From Bradyrhizobium sp. CCBAU 53340 (lineage in GTDB: Bacteria > Pseudomonadota > Alphaproteobacteria > Rhizobiales > Xanthobacteraceae): a stretch of 64,000 nt of DNA. Positions 11,143-19,103 of the stretch are shown piece by piece. The translations under genes were made by a program, and so were the position numbers. The first letter of the stretch is position 1, and each line of letters starts with the position of its first letter. The stretch covers positions 3,658,001 to 3,722,000 of the forward strand of contig NZ_CP030055.1 in NCBI RefSeq assembly GCF_015291645.1, written 5' to 3'. The notes under the pieces are model-generated. The model did no database searches. It saw only the letters and a list, made by a program, of their open reading frames with translations, and was not told the origin of the DNA.

Positions 11143-11721
11143 TTGGACAAGGCGCCGGATGCGTTCCGAACCATCAGCGAAGTAGCGCAGGAACTCGACA
11201 TTCCGCAGCACGTGCTGCGGTTCTGGGAGACCCGCTTCTCCCAGATCAAGCCGATGAAGCGCAGCGGCGGCCGCCGCTATTACCGCCCCGACGACGTCGA
11301 TCTGCTCAAGGGCATCCGTCGCCTGCTCTACGGCGAGGGCTACACCATCCGCGGCGTGCAGCGGATCCTCAAGGAGCACGGCGTCAAATCGGTCCAGGGT
11401 CTGGCCGACAGCTCGGCCGCAGTCTCGTTCGGGGCGATCGAGGACGCCATCGGCGCGAGCCTGATGGAGCCGGAGGACGAGGCCCCCATCAAGGGCATCA
11501 CCGATACCGACGATGACGACTACCAGGGCGACGAGGAGGAAGGCATCGACTTCCGCTTCACGGAGGTCGACGACGAGGAAATCCTCACCACCTTCCGCAA
11601 GGGCGGCACGTCAGCCGCGCCGGCCGGCCCCAGCGCGCTAGACCGGGAACGGCTGGAACGGGTGCTCGGCGACCTCGTCGCTTGCAAGGACATGCTGGAT
11701 CAGGCCCTGAAGGAGGGCTGA
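11143..11721 (+). CDS. MerR family transcriptional regulator of the fabH-ihfA locus
   Basis: A 192-aa protein: an N-terminal MerR-type winged helix ([54 protein letters not shown]) and then an acidic, probably disordered middle ([13 protein letters not shown]) and a short C-terminal helix. This architecture is the one regularly found next to ihfA in Rhizobiales; its targets are not established. It starts with TTG 24 bp after ihfA, preceded by GGAAAGGA. It is likely in one operon with ihfA. Confidence 0.88.
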   Translation: MDKAPDAFRTISEVAQELDIPQHVLRFWETRFSQIKPMKRSGGRRYYRPDDVDLLKGIRRLLYGEGYTIRGVQRILKEHGVKSVQGLADSSAAVSFGAIEDAIGASLMEPEDEAPIKGITDTDDDDYQGDEEEGIDFRFTEVDDEEILTTFRKGGTSAAPAGPSALDRERLERVLGDLVACKDMLDQALKEG

Positions 11722-11823
11722 GGCGCCGCCTTTGCGGTCCGTTCCCTAAGGTTTGGCCGAAGCCACCAAAATGGTGCGGCTCGCCTTGCGCATCGCCCCG
11801 ATCCTAGCTAATGGAACGACGTT

Positions 11824-11901
11824 CGGAGCGTGGCGCAGCCCGGTTAGCGCACTAGTCTGGGAGACTAGGGGTCGGAGGTTCAAATCCTCTCGCTCCGACC
11901 A
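11824..11901 (+). tRNA. tRNA-Pro (GGG anticodon)
   Basis: A complete cloverleaf can be drawn: acceptor CGGAGCG / CGCTCCG, D arm with GGTTAGCGC, anticodon stem CTAGT / ACTAG enclosing loop CTGGGAG (anticodon GGG), T arm TCGGAGGTTCAAATCCTC and an encoded CCA. The last 45 bp, from the anticodon loop to CCA, are repeated exactly near 25.84 kb. This marks the gene as the attachment site of the adjoining island. The copy here is intact, so tRNA function is preserved. Confidence 0.96.
11857..11901 (+). repeat. Left attachment repeat (45 bp, inside tRNA-Pro)
   Basis: Exact direct repeat shared with the copy at the right end of the island. It spans the anticodon loop to the terminal CCA of the tRNA gene, the usual crossover target of P4-type integrases. 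Confidence 0.95.
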
Positions 11902-11939
11902 ATACTTAGCCGGATTTCAGGGCCTCCGGTTTTTCCTCA

Positions 11940-11959
11940 GGGTAACGTTTAGGGTAACG
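11940..11959 (+). promoter_or_regulatory. Putative integrase arm-type sites, left end (two GGGTAACG)
   Basis: Two GGGTAACG octamers lie 12 bp apart (one helical turn), 39 bp inside the left attachment repeat. Four more copies of the same octamer, in either orientation, occur within about 165 bp of the right attachment repeat. Phased repeats at both island ends suggest binding sites for the integrase arm domain. Confidence 0.5.
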
Positions 11960-12090
11960 CGGGTTCTCGCCACTTTGCGGTTGCTTCCCTTGCTTTCAAT
12001 CCTCGATTGCGGAAAGCTTAGTCCACAGGATGGGGGAATCATCATGGTGTGGCCGTGTATCGCTGATGCTCATCGGCAGGTCGTTGTTCA

Positions 12091-13368
12091 ATGACCGCTG
12101 AGATCGCGATCATGAACCGGCACGCACTTGTCCTTGCTGCGGACAGCGCGGTGACCGTCTCCCGTCGCAAGGTCTGGAAGACTGCGAACAAGCTATTCTC
12201 GCTCTCCCCGCACAATGACATCGCGATCATGGCTTACGGCGCAGGTGATTTCATCGGATTCCCTTGGGAAACCATCGTAAAGACCTACCGCCTAGCAGTC
12301 GGACAACGGCAGTTTAAATCCGTCCAAGAGTGCGCAGATGACTTTATTGCGTATCTGAAAAACGAAAAGTTCTCCGCCAGCACTGAGGAGGAAGTTAGCG
12401 TCGTCATAGGGTTCGTTAAGCATCTGGATCTTCTTAAAAAGCAGATGCCCGAATATAAAACCAGAAAGGAATTTCGAGCAGCGCTGGAGGTTCGGATCGC
12501 GAGAAGCAAAGAGCGAATCGAATCGCTGTCAGAGATTGCAGCGGACATCAGCCTGACGGATTTTCGCTCGCAGTATCAGGAAACAATAGCTGGCCTAGCA
12601 AAAGAAGAATTCAAGGAACATGTGCCAAAGAAGATAATGAAGAATTTGGTTGAACTTCTTTTTATGGGATTTCGACGAAGGTTTAAGTCAGACTATTACA
12701 CGGGAGTAGTGGTTGCTGGTTTCGGCACGGACGAGCTTTTTCCGTCTCTTGCTTCTTACGTGATCGACGGCAAGCATAAGGGCCGCCTGAGAGCTTGGAA
12801 GGAAGAGGTAAACAGTCACAATTGCAACGAAGTGGATGAGTCGAACGGTGTGATCATTGCCTTTGGGCAAGATGACATAGCGGTCCTTTTTCTTGAGGGC
12901 GTTATGTCGCAGCACACCCGCTGGATGCGGCGTACTCTTAAGAGGCTGCTTGATGACAAGTCGGACTCGCTCATCGAAACTTACGTTCCCAATCAGGACG
13001 AGCAAACCGTCGAACGGACGCTCCAGCGGAAAGAAAATTCTAAAATCGTAAGGGATTTGGATAAGGAATTCGAAGATTATCGCGATAGGAGCTTGGTTCA
13101 GCCCGTGATGAAGGTAGTCGCGACCCTCCCAAAAGAGGAGATGGCCGAGATGGCTGAGGCGCTGGTGGAACTAACTTCCCTTCGACGACGCGTTGATTCT
13201 CCGCTAGAGTCGGTTGGTGGACCGACTGATGTTGCTGTGATCTCCAAGGGCGATGGTCTTGTGTGGACCAAGCGGAAACATTACTTCGATGCCGCGTTGA
13301 ATCGTGACTTTCTCACGCGTAAGGCGCTGCAACTTCAGAAGGTGAGTCTCGATGAAAGATCGAATTGA
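12091..13368 (+). CDS. Proteasome-beta-like Ntn-hydrolase of unknown role (island cargo)
   Basis: The 425-aa protein begins MTAEIAIMNRHALVLAADS. If the initiator Met is removed, Thr1, Asp17 and Lys33 fall at exactly the positions of the proteasome beta catalytic triad, and Lys33 sits in NKLFSL, like the KKLF of archaeal beta subunits. Later segments GVVVAGFG (about residue 205), SYVIDG and GVIIAFGQDDIAVLFLEG look like the second sheet of the same fold, and PTDVAVISKGDGLVWT near the end like its last strands. A charged helical stretch (about 75-195) would be an insertion; proteasome subunits are only 200-240 aa. There is no propeptide. No ATPase partner is adjacent; a 63-aa gene overlaps its end. 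Family name unknown to me; the Ntn call is inference from spacing and motifs. Confidence 0.65.
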   Translation: MTAEIAIMNRHALVLAADSAVTVSRRKVWKTANKLFSLSPHNDIAIMAYGAGDFIGFPWETIVKTYRLAVGQRQFKSVQECADDFIAYLKNEKFSASTEEEVSVVIGFVKHLDLLKKQMPEYKTRKEFRAALEVRIARSKERIESLSEIAADISLTDFRSQYQETIAGLAKEEFKEHVPKKIMKNLVELLFMGFRRRFKSDYYTGVVVAGFGTDELFPSLASYVIDGKHKGRLRAWKEEVNSHNCNEVDESNGVIIAFGQDDIAVLFLEGVMSQHTRWMRRTLKRLLDDKSDSLIETYVPNQDEQTVERTLQRKENSKIVRDLDKEFEDYRDRSLVQPVMKVVATLPKEEMAEMAEALVELTSLRRRVDSPLESVGGPTDVAVISKGDGLVWTKRKHYFDAALNRDFLTRKALQLQKVSLDERSN

Positions 13369-13543
13369 AAATCGAGCCGTTCGCTCTCGTCGGACAGTGC
13401 TGGACTACTTCCATGGCTCTCGTGCTGTTGGCAGTCCCGAAGAAGAGGCTGAAAAGGCTTCGGAGCGCATCATTGGAAAATTGCACCGGGAACGCGAGAA
13501 CGCTCGGGAGGAAATACGGCGCAAACAGCAGCCCGCCGCCTAA
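13352..13543 (+). CDS. Small charged protein overlapping the Ntn-hydrolase gene
   Basis: A 63-aa protein rich in Arg, Glu and Lys, with a predicted C-terminal helix (EEEAEKASERIIGKLHRERE). Its ATG lies inside the last codons of the upstream gene (17-bp overlap), so expression would be coupled. I do not recognise a family. It could be a partner or substrate adaptor of the hydrolase, or a chance frame; codon composition and the overlap are the only support. Confidence 0.45.
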   Translation: MKDRIENRAVRSRRTVLDYFHGSRAVGSPEEEAEKASERIIGKLHRERENAREEIRRKQQPAA

Positions 13544-14226
13544 AGCCGCAACTCGCTGACGCTTGCCGCCGACCACTGCGTCGCCATCCATAGCGTAATT
13601 GCGACCGACAGCACTAAGTCGTCGTGAGCACCGACGCGCGCCGCGTATGTCGTGCGGCCGGCCTCCGATATCCTCCGCTTGAAGTCCTTCAGTTCTCCCT
13701 TTAGCGCTGCGGCGTCGTTTGCGTCCGCTGCGATACGCAGTTCGCCGCTGTGCGAATGGGCCTCAAGGTTCGAGATCAACAAGCCCTTGGGCACGTGCCA
13801 GGTCTTGGCGCCGTGCTGCGTCGCTTCCAGGCCAGCCGTGATGGTGATTCGGCTGGGCGACAGGCCGGCAGCATCGAACATATCGCCGACTGGGCGACCA
13901 ACGCCTGTCTCGTCAATGACCAGGGTCGGCTTTAGCGTGTCGAGGGGCGGGCGTGCCAGCAGGTTGACCACTCGCTGGATTTGCTGCGGATAAGACATGC
14001 CGAGCGGTAGGCGCTCAAGATGCCGGACATCGAAGTGCACTGAGCTACGTTGGCGCCATATCTGTAGCTTCTCGTTCTTGATCCAGTCGTCGAGCGGGAT
14101 CACGCGATGATGCATTACGCTGATTGCGGTCGGGTCGGTGCTCTGCCCAAGATCGACGCCGACGAACCAACGATCGACAGCGCGAGCCGGCAGTTGCGGC
14201 CATTCCGCAGGGTAGATCATGCCCAT
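13540..14226 (-). CDS. Terminase large subunit, nuclease-domain gene
   Basis: A 228-aa RNase-H-fold nuclease like the C-terminal domain of phage TerL. The three acidic metal-binding positions are visible: Asp25 in FVGVDLGQSTDP, Asp105 in LVIDETGVG, and Asp203 in GAHDDLVLSVA. In most phages this domain is fused behind the ATPase; here it is a separate gene whose ATG overlaps the end of the ATPase gene by 10 bp. It would cut concatemers during DNA packaging. It is the last gene of a three-gene terminase operon. Confidence 0.85.
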   Translation of the reverse strand: MGMIYPAEWPQLPARAVDRWFVGVDLGQSTDPTAISVMHHRVIPLDDWIKNEKLQIWRQRSSVHFDVRHLERLPLGMSYPQQIQRVVNLLARPPLDTLKPTLVIDETGVGRPVGDMFDAAGLSPSRITITAGLEATQHGAKTWHVPKGLLISNLEAHSHSGELRIAADANDAAALKGELKDFKRRISEAGRTTYAARVGAHDDLVLSVAITLWMATQWSAASVSELRL

Positions 14227-14975
14227 AGCGGCCGAACCTCATTGGTGAACATGGCGTCGATTATGTCAGCACCGAACGCAGCGTCCTCGGTGTCCAAGAA
14301 TTCGCACAGGTACTCTTGCCGGAACTTCGTCTCGCCGAGATTCTTCCGCTCGCGTTCAAGAAACTCGGGTGTGATGCGATCGCAGGATCCCAACTCGACG
14401 CGAATGCGGTGCCAGTCCGGATCATTGGCGAACCACGTTTCATAGAAGGCGCCGCGCTTGCCGGCAGGCGTTGACAGGTAGACGAGCTGCGCGCGCGGGT
14501 TGGTGGCCAACATGGGCCGGATGGCGGTGATCAACTCATCGGAGCAGCGCGATGCTTCGTCGATGATGGCCAAGCGAACGTTGGCAAGGCCGCGTAGGGT
14601 GTCGCCGTCGTTGTCGCCTGGGCAGGCAAGGATGCGACTGCCGTTCTCGAACTCGATACGGCGCGCGGCGTCGCCAATCAGGCAGGGTGCGTCGGCAAGG
14701 CGGCCATAGGTTTTGCGCGACCGGCGCACAAACTCGTCAGAAAGCCGCTGAGCCGGCGACGCGATCAGGATGAGGCTATCAGGCTCCGTCGTGGCCACCG
14801 ATAGCGACTTGATCGTCGCAGCCTCCGTCTTCCCGTGCTGCCGCGGGATCAGCATAGCCGTCTGCGGCGCGTCGGAGCGAACGAACTCGGCTTGCCAGTC
14901 ATCCAGTGCTATGCCAGCGTCAACCGCCAGCAAGGCCGGGTCGAGCGCTCGCGCAATGTCACGGGCCATCAGCAC
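14217..14975 (-). CDS. Terminase large subunit, ATPase-domain gene
   Basis: A 252-aa packaging-motor ATPase. It has a Walker-A-like PRQHGKT (residues 44-50), the coupling region LILIASPAQRLSDEF, and Walker B VRLAIIDEAS (133-142) followed by STPAGKRGAFYETW, the standard motor motif. The protein stops right after the ATPase domain (EVRPLWA), and the nuclease continues in a separate overlapping gene. A frameshift in an ancestral fused gene is possible, but both pieces have clean starts and stops and intact motifs. Confidence 0.87.
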   Translation of the reverse strand: MLMARDIARALDPALLAVDAGIALDDWQAEFVRSDAPQTAMLIPRQHGKTEAATIKSLSVATTEPDSLILIASPAQRLSDEFVRRSRKTYGRLADAPCLIGDAARRIEFENGSRILACPGDNDGDTLRGLANVRLAIIDEASRCSDELITAIRPMLATNPRAQLVYLSTPAGKRGAFYETWFANDPDWHRIRVELGSCDRITPEFLERERKNLGETKFRQEYLCEFLDTEDAAFGADIIDAMFTNEVRPLWA

Positions 14976-15595
14976 GGCGAGGGGACCGGGCAGGGTGGCA
15001 CAGCGGGCTTGGCCTCGATGAGCAAAGGCGGCTTCCCTGCGCGCTCGGTAATCACCGCCGCGGCGTCCGTCTCCAGCCGATGCAGGACCGCCCCGACTAC
15101 CCGGGCAGCCTCAGGGAAGGGGCGGAGGGCCGTTACGATCGCCTGGCGCGTCGCCAGGTAGTCCGCGCTAATCAGGAGCGACGTCGACCGCACGTCATGA
15201 CGCTGCACGATCATGCCCAACAGCTTTCCGACCAGGGCTAGATTTGCGGTGATGGCGCCTTCCGCGCTGATCGCGGCTTTGATGTCGCCGAAGTCGATCG
15301 CGGTGGCCACGTGCTGTTGCAGCCGGGCGCGCTGGTGCACGAGTTGGGACAGCAAGCCTTCTTGCTCGCTCGCCTGCAAGGCCTCCAAGTCGATCTCGGT
15401 AGGCTTCTGTGCGGTCAGGATCGCCGCGCGCATGGCGGGGCTGACGTGGTTGGCGGCGTGGCGGCCGACGGCATCAGCGCTGACGTTGAAGCGACGGGCG
15501 AGGGCGTTGTGCGCAATGCCGTGCGCGAGTCCAATCTCGATCTGATGCCGGGACTTGTGAGAGCAAATTGAACACTTCGGGCCGGTCTTGCCCAT
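14969..15595 (-). CDS. TerS-like DNA-binding protein, first gene of the terminase operon
   Basis: A 208-aa protein with a short Cys pair near the N terminus (CSICSH), a helix-turn-helix (NALARRFNVSADAVGRHAANH, split around residues 33-53), then long helices ending in a proline-rich tail. Its position directly upstream of the ATPase gene (7-bp overlap) and its HTH plus coiled-coil build suit a small terminase subunit that recognises the packaging site. Sequence signatures for TerS are weak, so the call is contextual. I chose an ATG with AGGTG eight bases upstream; a TTG two codons earlier is possible. Confidence 0.62.
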   Translation of the reverse strand: MGKTGPKCSICSHKSRHQIEIGLAHGIAHNALARRFNVSADAVGRHAANHVSPAMRAAILTAQKPTEIDLEALQASEQEGLLSQLVHQRARLQQHVATAIDFGDIKAAISAEGAITANLALVGKLLGMIVQRHDVRSTSLLISADYLATRQAIVTALRPFPEAARVVGAVLHRLETDAAAVITERAGKPPLLIEAKPAVPPCPVPSPC

Positions 15596-15949
15596 ACTCA
15601 ACGCACCTGCGATTTGGCCACGCGAATTCGCGTTTCGATACCCCTGTGTTTACCCCACCTATATCGAAAAATCCGTAAATGCGCAAAAGTGCTGCATTCA
15701 TAGTAACGCAGCGTAACAGAGCATTAGTCAGTAGAACTAGAGCGCCTCGAATGAGGAGAGCAAAGCGCCGCGCTTGAGCTATTTTGTATCGCTTCGCACA
15801 GTAAAATGCGGCGCGCTTTCATTCGCGGCTCGGTCGCGGCTCGGTGTTGCGATGTCGTTGGGGCTGGTTGTACGTTTGTGCTTTTCGGGAGAATTTCAGA
15901 TGTCTAGTTGCATTGTGTCATCAGCTTCTCCATTGATCGGCGGTGAACC
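15596..15949. other. Non-coding gap between divergent island genes
   Basis: No convincing gene here. It probably holds the promoters of the leftward terminase operon and the rightward zinc-ribbon gene. A doubled CGCGGCTCGGT lies near its right part. A packaging (cos/pac) site next to a TerS gene would also be expected about here, but I see no diagnostic sequence. Confidence 0.4.
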
Positions 15950-16228
15950 GTGACGGGAACGGTGGAGCGTATCGTTAAATGCCCCTGGTGCGCGGAAGAA
16001 GTGCAGTCGGAAGCGATCATTTGCCGACATTGCGGTTCGAACATGAACTGGACGCCGGCACATGCGCAAGCCCACGCTGAGCAGCAACTCCAACTCGCCG
16101 AACAGCAGCTAAAAATCGCGCAAGCTCATCAGACGGCGCATAACATTGGAACAATCATTGGGCTTGTGATCGGAATACCAATTGCGATCATGATGATTAT
16201 CGTCATTGTGGGCTCTTCAGGGCGATGA
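15950..16228 (+). CDS. Zinc-ribbon membrane protein (hypothetical)
   Basis: A 92-aa protein: an N-terminal zinc ribbon (CPWC near residue 11 and CRHC near residue 26), a Gln/Ala-rich helix (residues 40-62), and one C-terminal membrane segment (IIGLVIGIPIAIMMIIVIV). The ribbon would face the cytosol. It starts with GTG and overlaps the next gene by 4 bp (ATGA), so the pair forms an operon. Function unknown. Confidence 0.6.
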   Translation: MTGTVERIVKCPWCAEEVQSEAIICRHCGSNMNWTPAHAQAHAEQQLQLAEQQLKIAQAHQTAHNIGTIIGLVIGIPIAIMMIIVIVGSSGR

Positions 16229-17004
16229 ACGCAGGTCACGACAGTCAATTGTTGGCGCTCACGCGCCTATATCTGTTGGTTAATCTGCTTTTAATCGCCC
16301 CCGCGCTCGCGCAGAACGCCGACCAAAACTCGGAGAGTCCTGGCGGCATCACGGCCCGCGGCGCGAACTACGAGGTTGTGAGGAGCGGCCCCGACGACCA
16401 TCTTAATTGCCTTTATCGAGATAAGGTCAAGCTTTTGTGCCCTGAAGGTGTGGAGTTCGTCAGCATCGAGCAACATCACAAGCTTAGGGACTATGACTTG
16501 ATTATCGTTTCGATGGGGCAACTTGGATCTGGCACCCGGTGGCACGACTGGAGTGTTATCGCAGAAGACGGGAAACGCGGCACTATCAAAGAACTCGCCA
16601 GCGCTTGTTTAGAGTGTGAGATTAAGGTCAAGCGATTGGGGCCAAGTTCAAATGAGGCGCTGTTTATCTATCGACAGGAGCAACACCTCGTGACCGCTCG
16701 CTTCCATGAGGGGCGTCTCACCATGCGGAAGAGCAAGCTCGACCCCCATGAGCCTCTCGGAAAGGAAGATTGCGGCGGCCTTTTTGGCATTATGAAGCAG
16801 TGCAAAGAGACCAAGCCGAATTCATTCTACTGCACCACGATGGGCAGCACGGCGCGCAACTTTTTCATACGGCGGATCGTGGATCACCACAGCGGATTCT
16901 CGATCGGCCGGTTGGAGCAGCAATGCAGAGCCGCCTGCTCGACCGGCAAGCTCATGGATCGAAAATCTTTCTTCAAGCGTGTATGCCGTCACACGCCTGA
17001 TTGA
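16225..17004 (+). CDS. Secreted cysteine-containing protein (hypothetical)
   Basis: A 259-aa protein with an N-terminal hydrophobic segment ending in ALAQNA, consistent with a signal peptide. The mature part has about ten cysteines (ACLECE, EDCGG, KQCKET, FYCTTM, QQCRAACS, RVCRH), suggesting disulphides in the periplasm. I recognise no domain. It is coupled to the upstream zinc-ribbon membrane protein, so a joint envelope function is plausible but unproven. Confidence 0.55.
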   Translation: MNAGHDSQLLALTRLYLLVNLLLIAPALAQNADQNSESPGGITARGANYEVVRSGPDDHLNCLYRDKVKLLCPEGVEFVSIEQHHKLRDYDLIIVSMGQLGSGTRWHDWSVIAEDGKRGTIKELASACLECEIKVKRLGPSSNEALFIYRQEQHLVTARFHEGRLTMRKSKLDPHEPLGKEDCGGLFGIMKQCKETKPNSFYCTTMGSTARNFFIRRIVDHHSGFSIGRLEQQCRAACSTGKLMDRKSFFKRVCRHTPD

Positions 17005-17076
17005 GAGCTGGTGCAGCGCCGCAACCAGGAACTATTTCCAAGGCTCAAAGGTTTGGCGGCCGCCCGAGCATTTTCC

Positions 17077-17334
17077 GGTTCATTTCCACGTTGACTCACG
17101 TTCGTTGGTTCACTGGTTCACCTATAGGGATATGAGTGAACCGAACCAGACGATGATGGGGCAAAAATGCCCCCCATCGTTTCGTCGTTGGTTCGCTGAT
17201 TGGTTCAGGCGAACCAGCCTGTTATCTAAGGGTTTTTTGCTTCTCTTGGTTCGGTTTTAGTTCGCACTTTGGTTCGCTTAACTTGCGCCTGGAAATCGTG
17301 CGGGAGGCAGGGGTGGTTGGTTCACCCCTGAACC
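17077..17334. other. GGTTC iteron cluster, candidate replication origin of the island
   Basis: Twelve copies of GGTTC (either strand) occur within 258 bp; about one would be expected by chance. Most extend to TGGTTCRC or TTGGTTC, and pairs form inverted repeats (for example TGGTTCAGGCGAACCA). A T-rich stretch follows at about 17232. The cluster lies at the 3' end of the RepA-type ATPase gene and overlaps its last codons, the position where several phage satellites keep the origin bound by their own initiator. Confidence 0.6.
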
Positions 17335-18969
17335 ACGGGAATCCATGGCGTTTAATTCCCGCTGACCCGCACTGGTTAACGTCCAACCGCTACGCTCTGA
17401 CCGAATTAGCTTTTGCTGCTCCAGCTTCTGTGCAAGGCGGTACACGCGGCTGTCGCTCATCCCGAGCAGCTTTCCGATGTCCCGCCGGCTCTTGCGCGGG
17501 TGCTGATCGATGGTGCGCAGCAGCGCGTCTTCGTCCCGCTCGGTCGCACGCTCGCGCTCCATGATGCCGATATCCGACACAGGCCGAGCAACGACGGTCG
17601 GGATGGGACGCCCCTTTGTGTCGCGCAGCTTTGGATGCTGCACCGTGACCAGCTCGAAATGGACCGGCTCGAACGATGGCCCGCGAAACTTGCCGAGGGC
17701 CTCGAAGGCGATCACTTGACCATCCCGACGCAGGGCAACGTTTCCGTCCACTTCGTTCAGGAACGCCCCGCCGCCCTTTGGAATAAGGTCATCGTCGGCT
17801 GCGCGCTTGGTCGGATGCGCCAAGGCGAGCACGCAGGGGCCGCCAGGAAGGGTCGTCATGGACCGCAGCAATCGGGCGTAGTTGCCCATTTGGACGTTGT
17901 CGTTGTCGTCATCGCCCTCGAAATATGCCGCGACCGTATCGACGACGATCAGGGACGATTTCAGGCCCTTGGTTGCGACCTCCGCTTCTATGTTGGCGAC
18001 ATTCTCCGAAATCTTGACCACGCCGTTGATGAAATGCACGTCTATCGTCTCCGGGTCGATGCCCATCTCTTGGGTGACGCCGAGCCAGCGCGCCTGCACG
18101 TCCGTCGGGTTTTCGCCAGCCGCATAGATGACCGTACCCTTGTCAACTTGAATGCTGCCGATCGGACGGCCAGTTGCGACGTGAGCGGCTAGGCGCATGG
18201 CCGCAGCGGTCTTGCCACCGCCGGTCTTGGCCGTCATCGAGTAACAAAAGCGCCGCTGGAAGATCCGGTCGACGACGTAATCGGGCGGCACAAAGTCGCG
18301 AACAAATTGGGCGGACGTTTGGATGAGGTTCGTGGGTGCAGGTGATTTAGGGAAGGGGACGACGGGCATCGCTTTTGGCTTCTCCAGTAATTCGCGGAAA
18401 CGGCGTTCGGACCAACGTTCGATTTTCTTCGCATCTGACCAGGGGCGGCCGTCCGCCAACCATTTCGCATAGCCGGCGTCATCGAGATCGAAGAAGCGGT
18501 CGAGCCGCTTCAGACGGCTCGCCTCGCTCGCCTTCTGCTTGGCTTGGGCTTCGACTGATGCTCTAGCGGCGGCTTCCCGGCGCTGTATCTCGGCGGCGAG
18601 TTCCGGGATCGAGTCGATCAGCACTTGCAACTTGTTGCGTGTTTCCTCGTCACGATCGGGCGGATTGCCGTCGTTGTAAAACCAGACGCTCGAGTCCTTG
18701 TCGTGCTCGATCCAAGCTGACGCATCGACGGTCTGCGCGGTTTCAGGAATTACGCGTATGAACGCTGGCCAACCTTCACCGGCTAGGCAGTCGATGCCGC
18801 CTGGCAAATCCATATTGTCCCAACCTTCGCAGGGTTCATCCTGATCCTCATGAGCCGCAAGTCGAACGATGGGTCGGTATTTTCGATCATGGATGACGAA
18901 CGAGTTGGATGCGGCAAACGCTCCGTAGGGCAGCAATTTGGGATCGTTAATTTGCGCGACGATGCACAT
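17278..18969 (-). CDS. RepA-type replicative helicase / AAA ATPase of the island
   Basis: A 563-aa protein. Residues 246-254 hold a P-loop (TAKTGGGKT), followed by VIYAAGENP (about 280) and Walker B SLIVVDT (339-345), then LALAHPTKRA, the arrangement of hexameric RecA/DnaB-like RepA helicases (plasmid RSF1010 RepA group). The N-terminal 200 residues are largely helical and do not show a primase motif I can name. The C-terminal end has a winged-helix-like DRDIGKLLGMSDSRVYRLAQ-type region that could bind the adjacent iterons. Likely role: melting and unwinding the island origin during helper-phage or conjugative replication. Confidence 0.75.
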   Translation of the reverse strand: MCIVAQINDPKLLPYGAFAASNSFVIHDRKYRPIVRLAAHEDQDEPCEGWDNMDLPGGIDCLAGEGWPAFIRVIPETAQTVDASAWIEHDKDSSVWFYNDGNPPDRDEETRNKLQVLIDSIPELAAEIQRREAAARASVEAQAKQKASEASRLKRLDRFFDLDDAGYAKWLADGRPWSDAKKIERWSERRFRELLEKPKAMPVVPFPKSPAPTNLIQTSAQFVRDFVPPDYVVDRIFQRRFCYSMTAKTGGGKTAAAMRLAAHVATGRPIGSIQVDKGTVIYAAGENPTDVQARWLGVTQEMGIDPETIDVHFINGVVKISENVANIEAEVATKGLKSSLIVVDTVAAYFEGDDDNDNVQMGNYARLLRSMTTLPGGPCVLALAHPTKRAADDDLIPKGGGAFLNEVDGNVALRRDGQVIAFEALGKFRGPSFEPVHFELVTVQHPKLRDTKGRPIPTVVARPVSDIGIMERERATERDEDALLRTIDQHPRKSRRDIGKLLGMSDSRVYRLAQKLEQQKLIRSERSGWTLTSAGQRELNAMDSRGSGVNQPPLPPARFPGAS

Positions 18970-19103
18970 TTGTGGACTCCATCAAGAGCCCCCACGCAAC
19001 ATTTACATTGCGGTCGCCATCGAAGTGTGGTAGCGATCAACGTGCGACAGTTTACAGCTACCCTTCGACGCCTCAGCAATGCCCGTTGCTGGGGCGTTTA
19101 CTT

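Noticed and set aside
16979..17260. A 93-aa plus-strand frame over the iteron cluster
   Set aside because: The frame exists because the repeats lack stops in it; repeated codons reflect the iterons, no ribosome site is seen, and no family fits.
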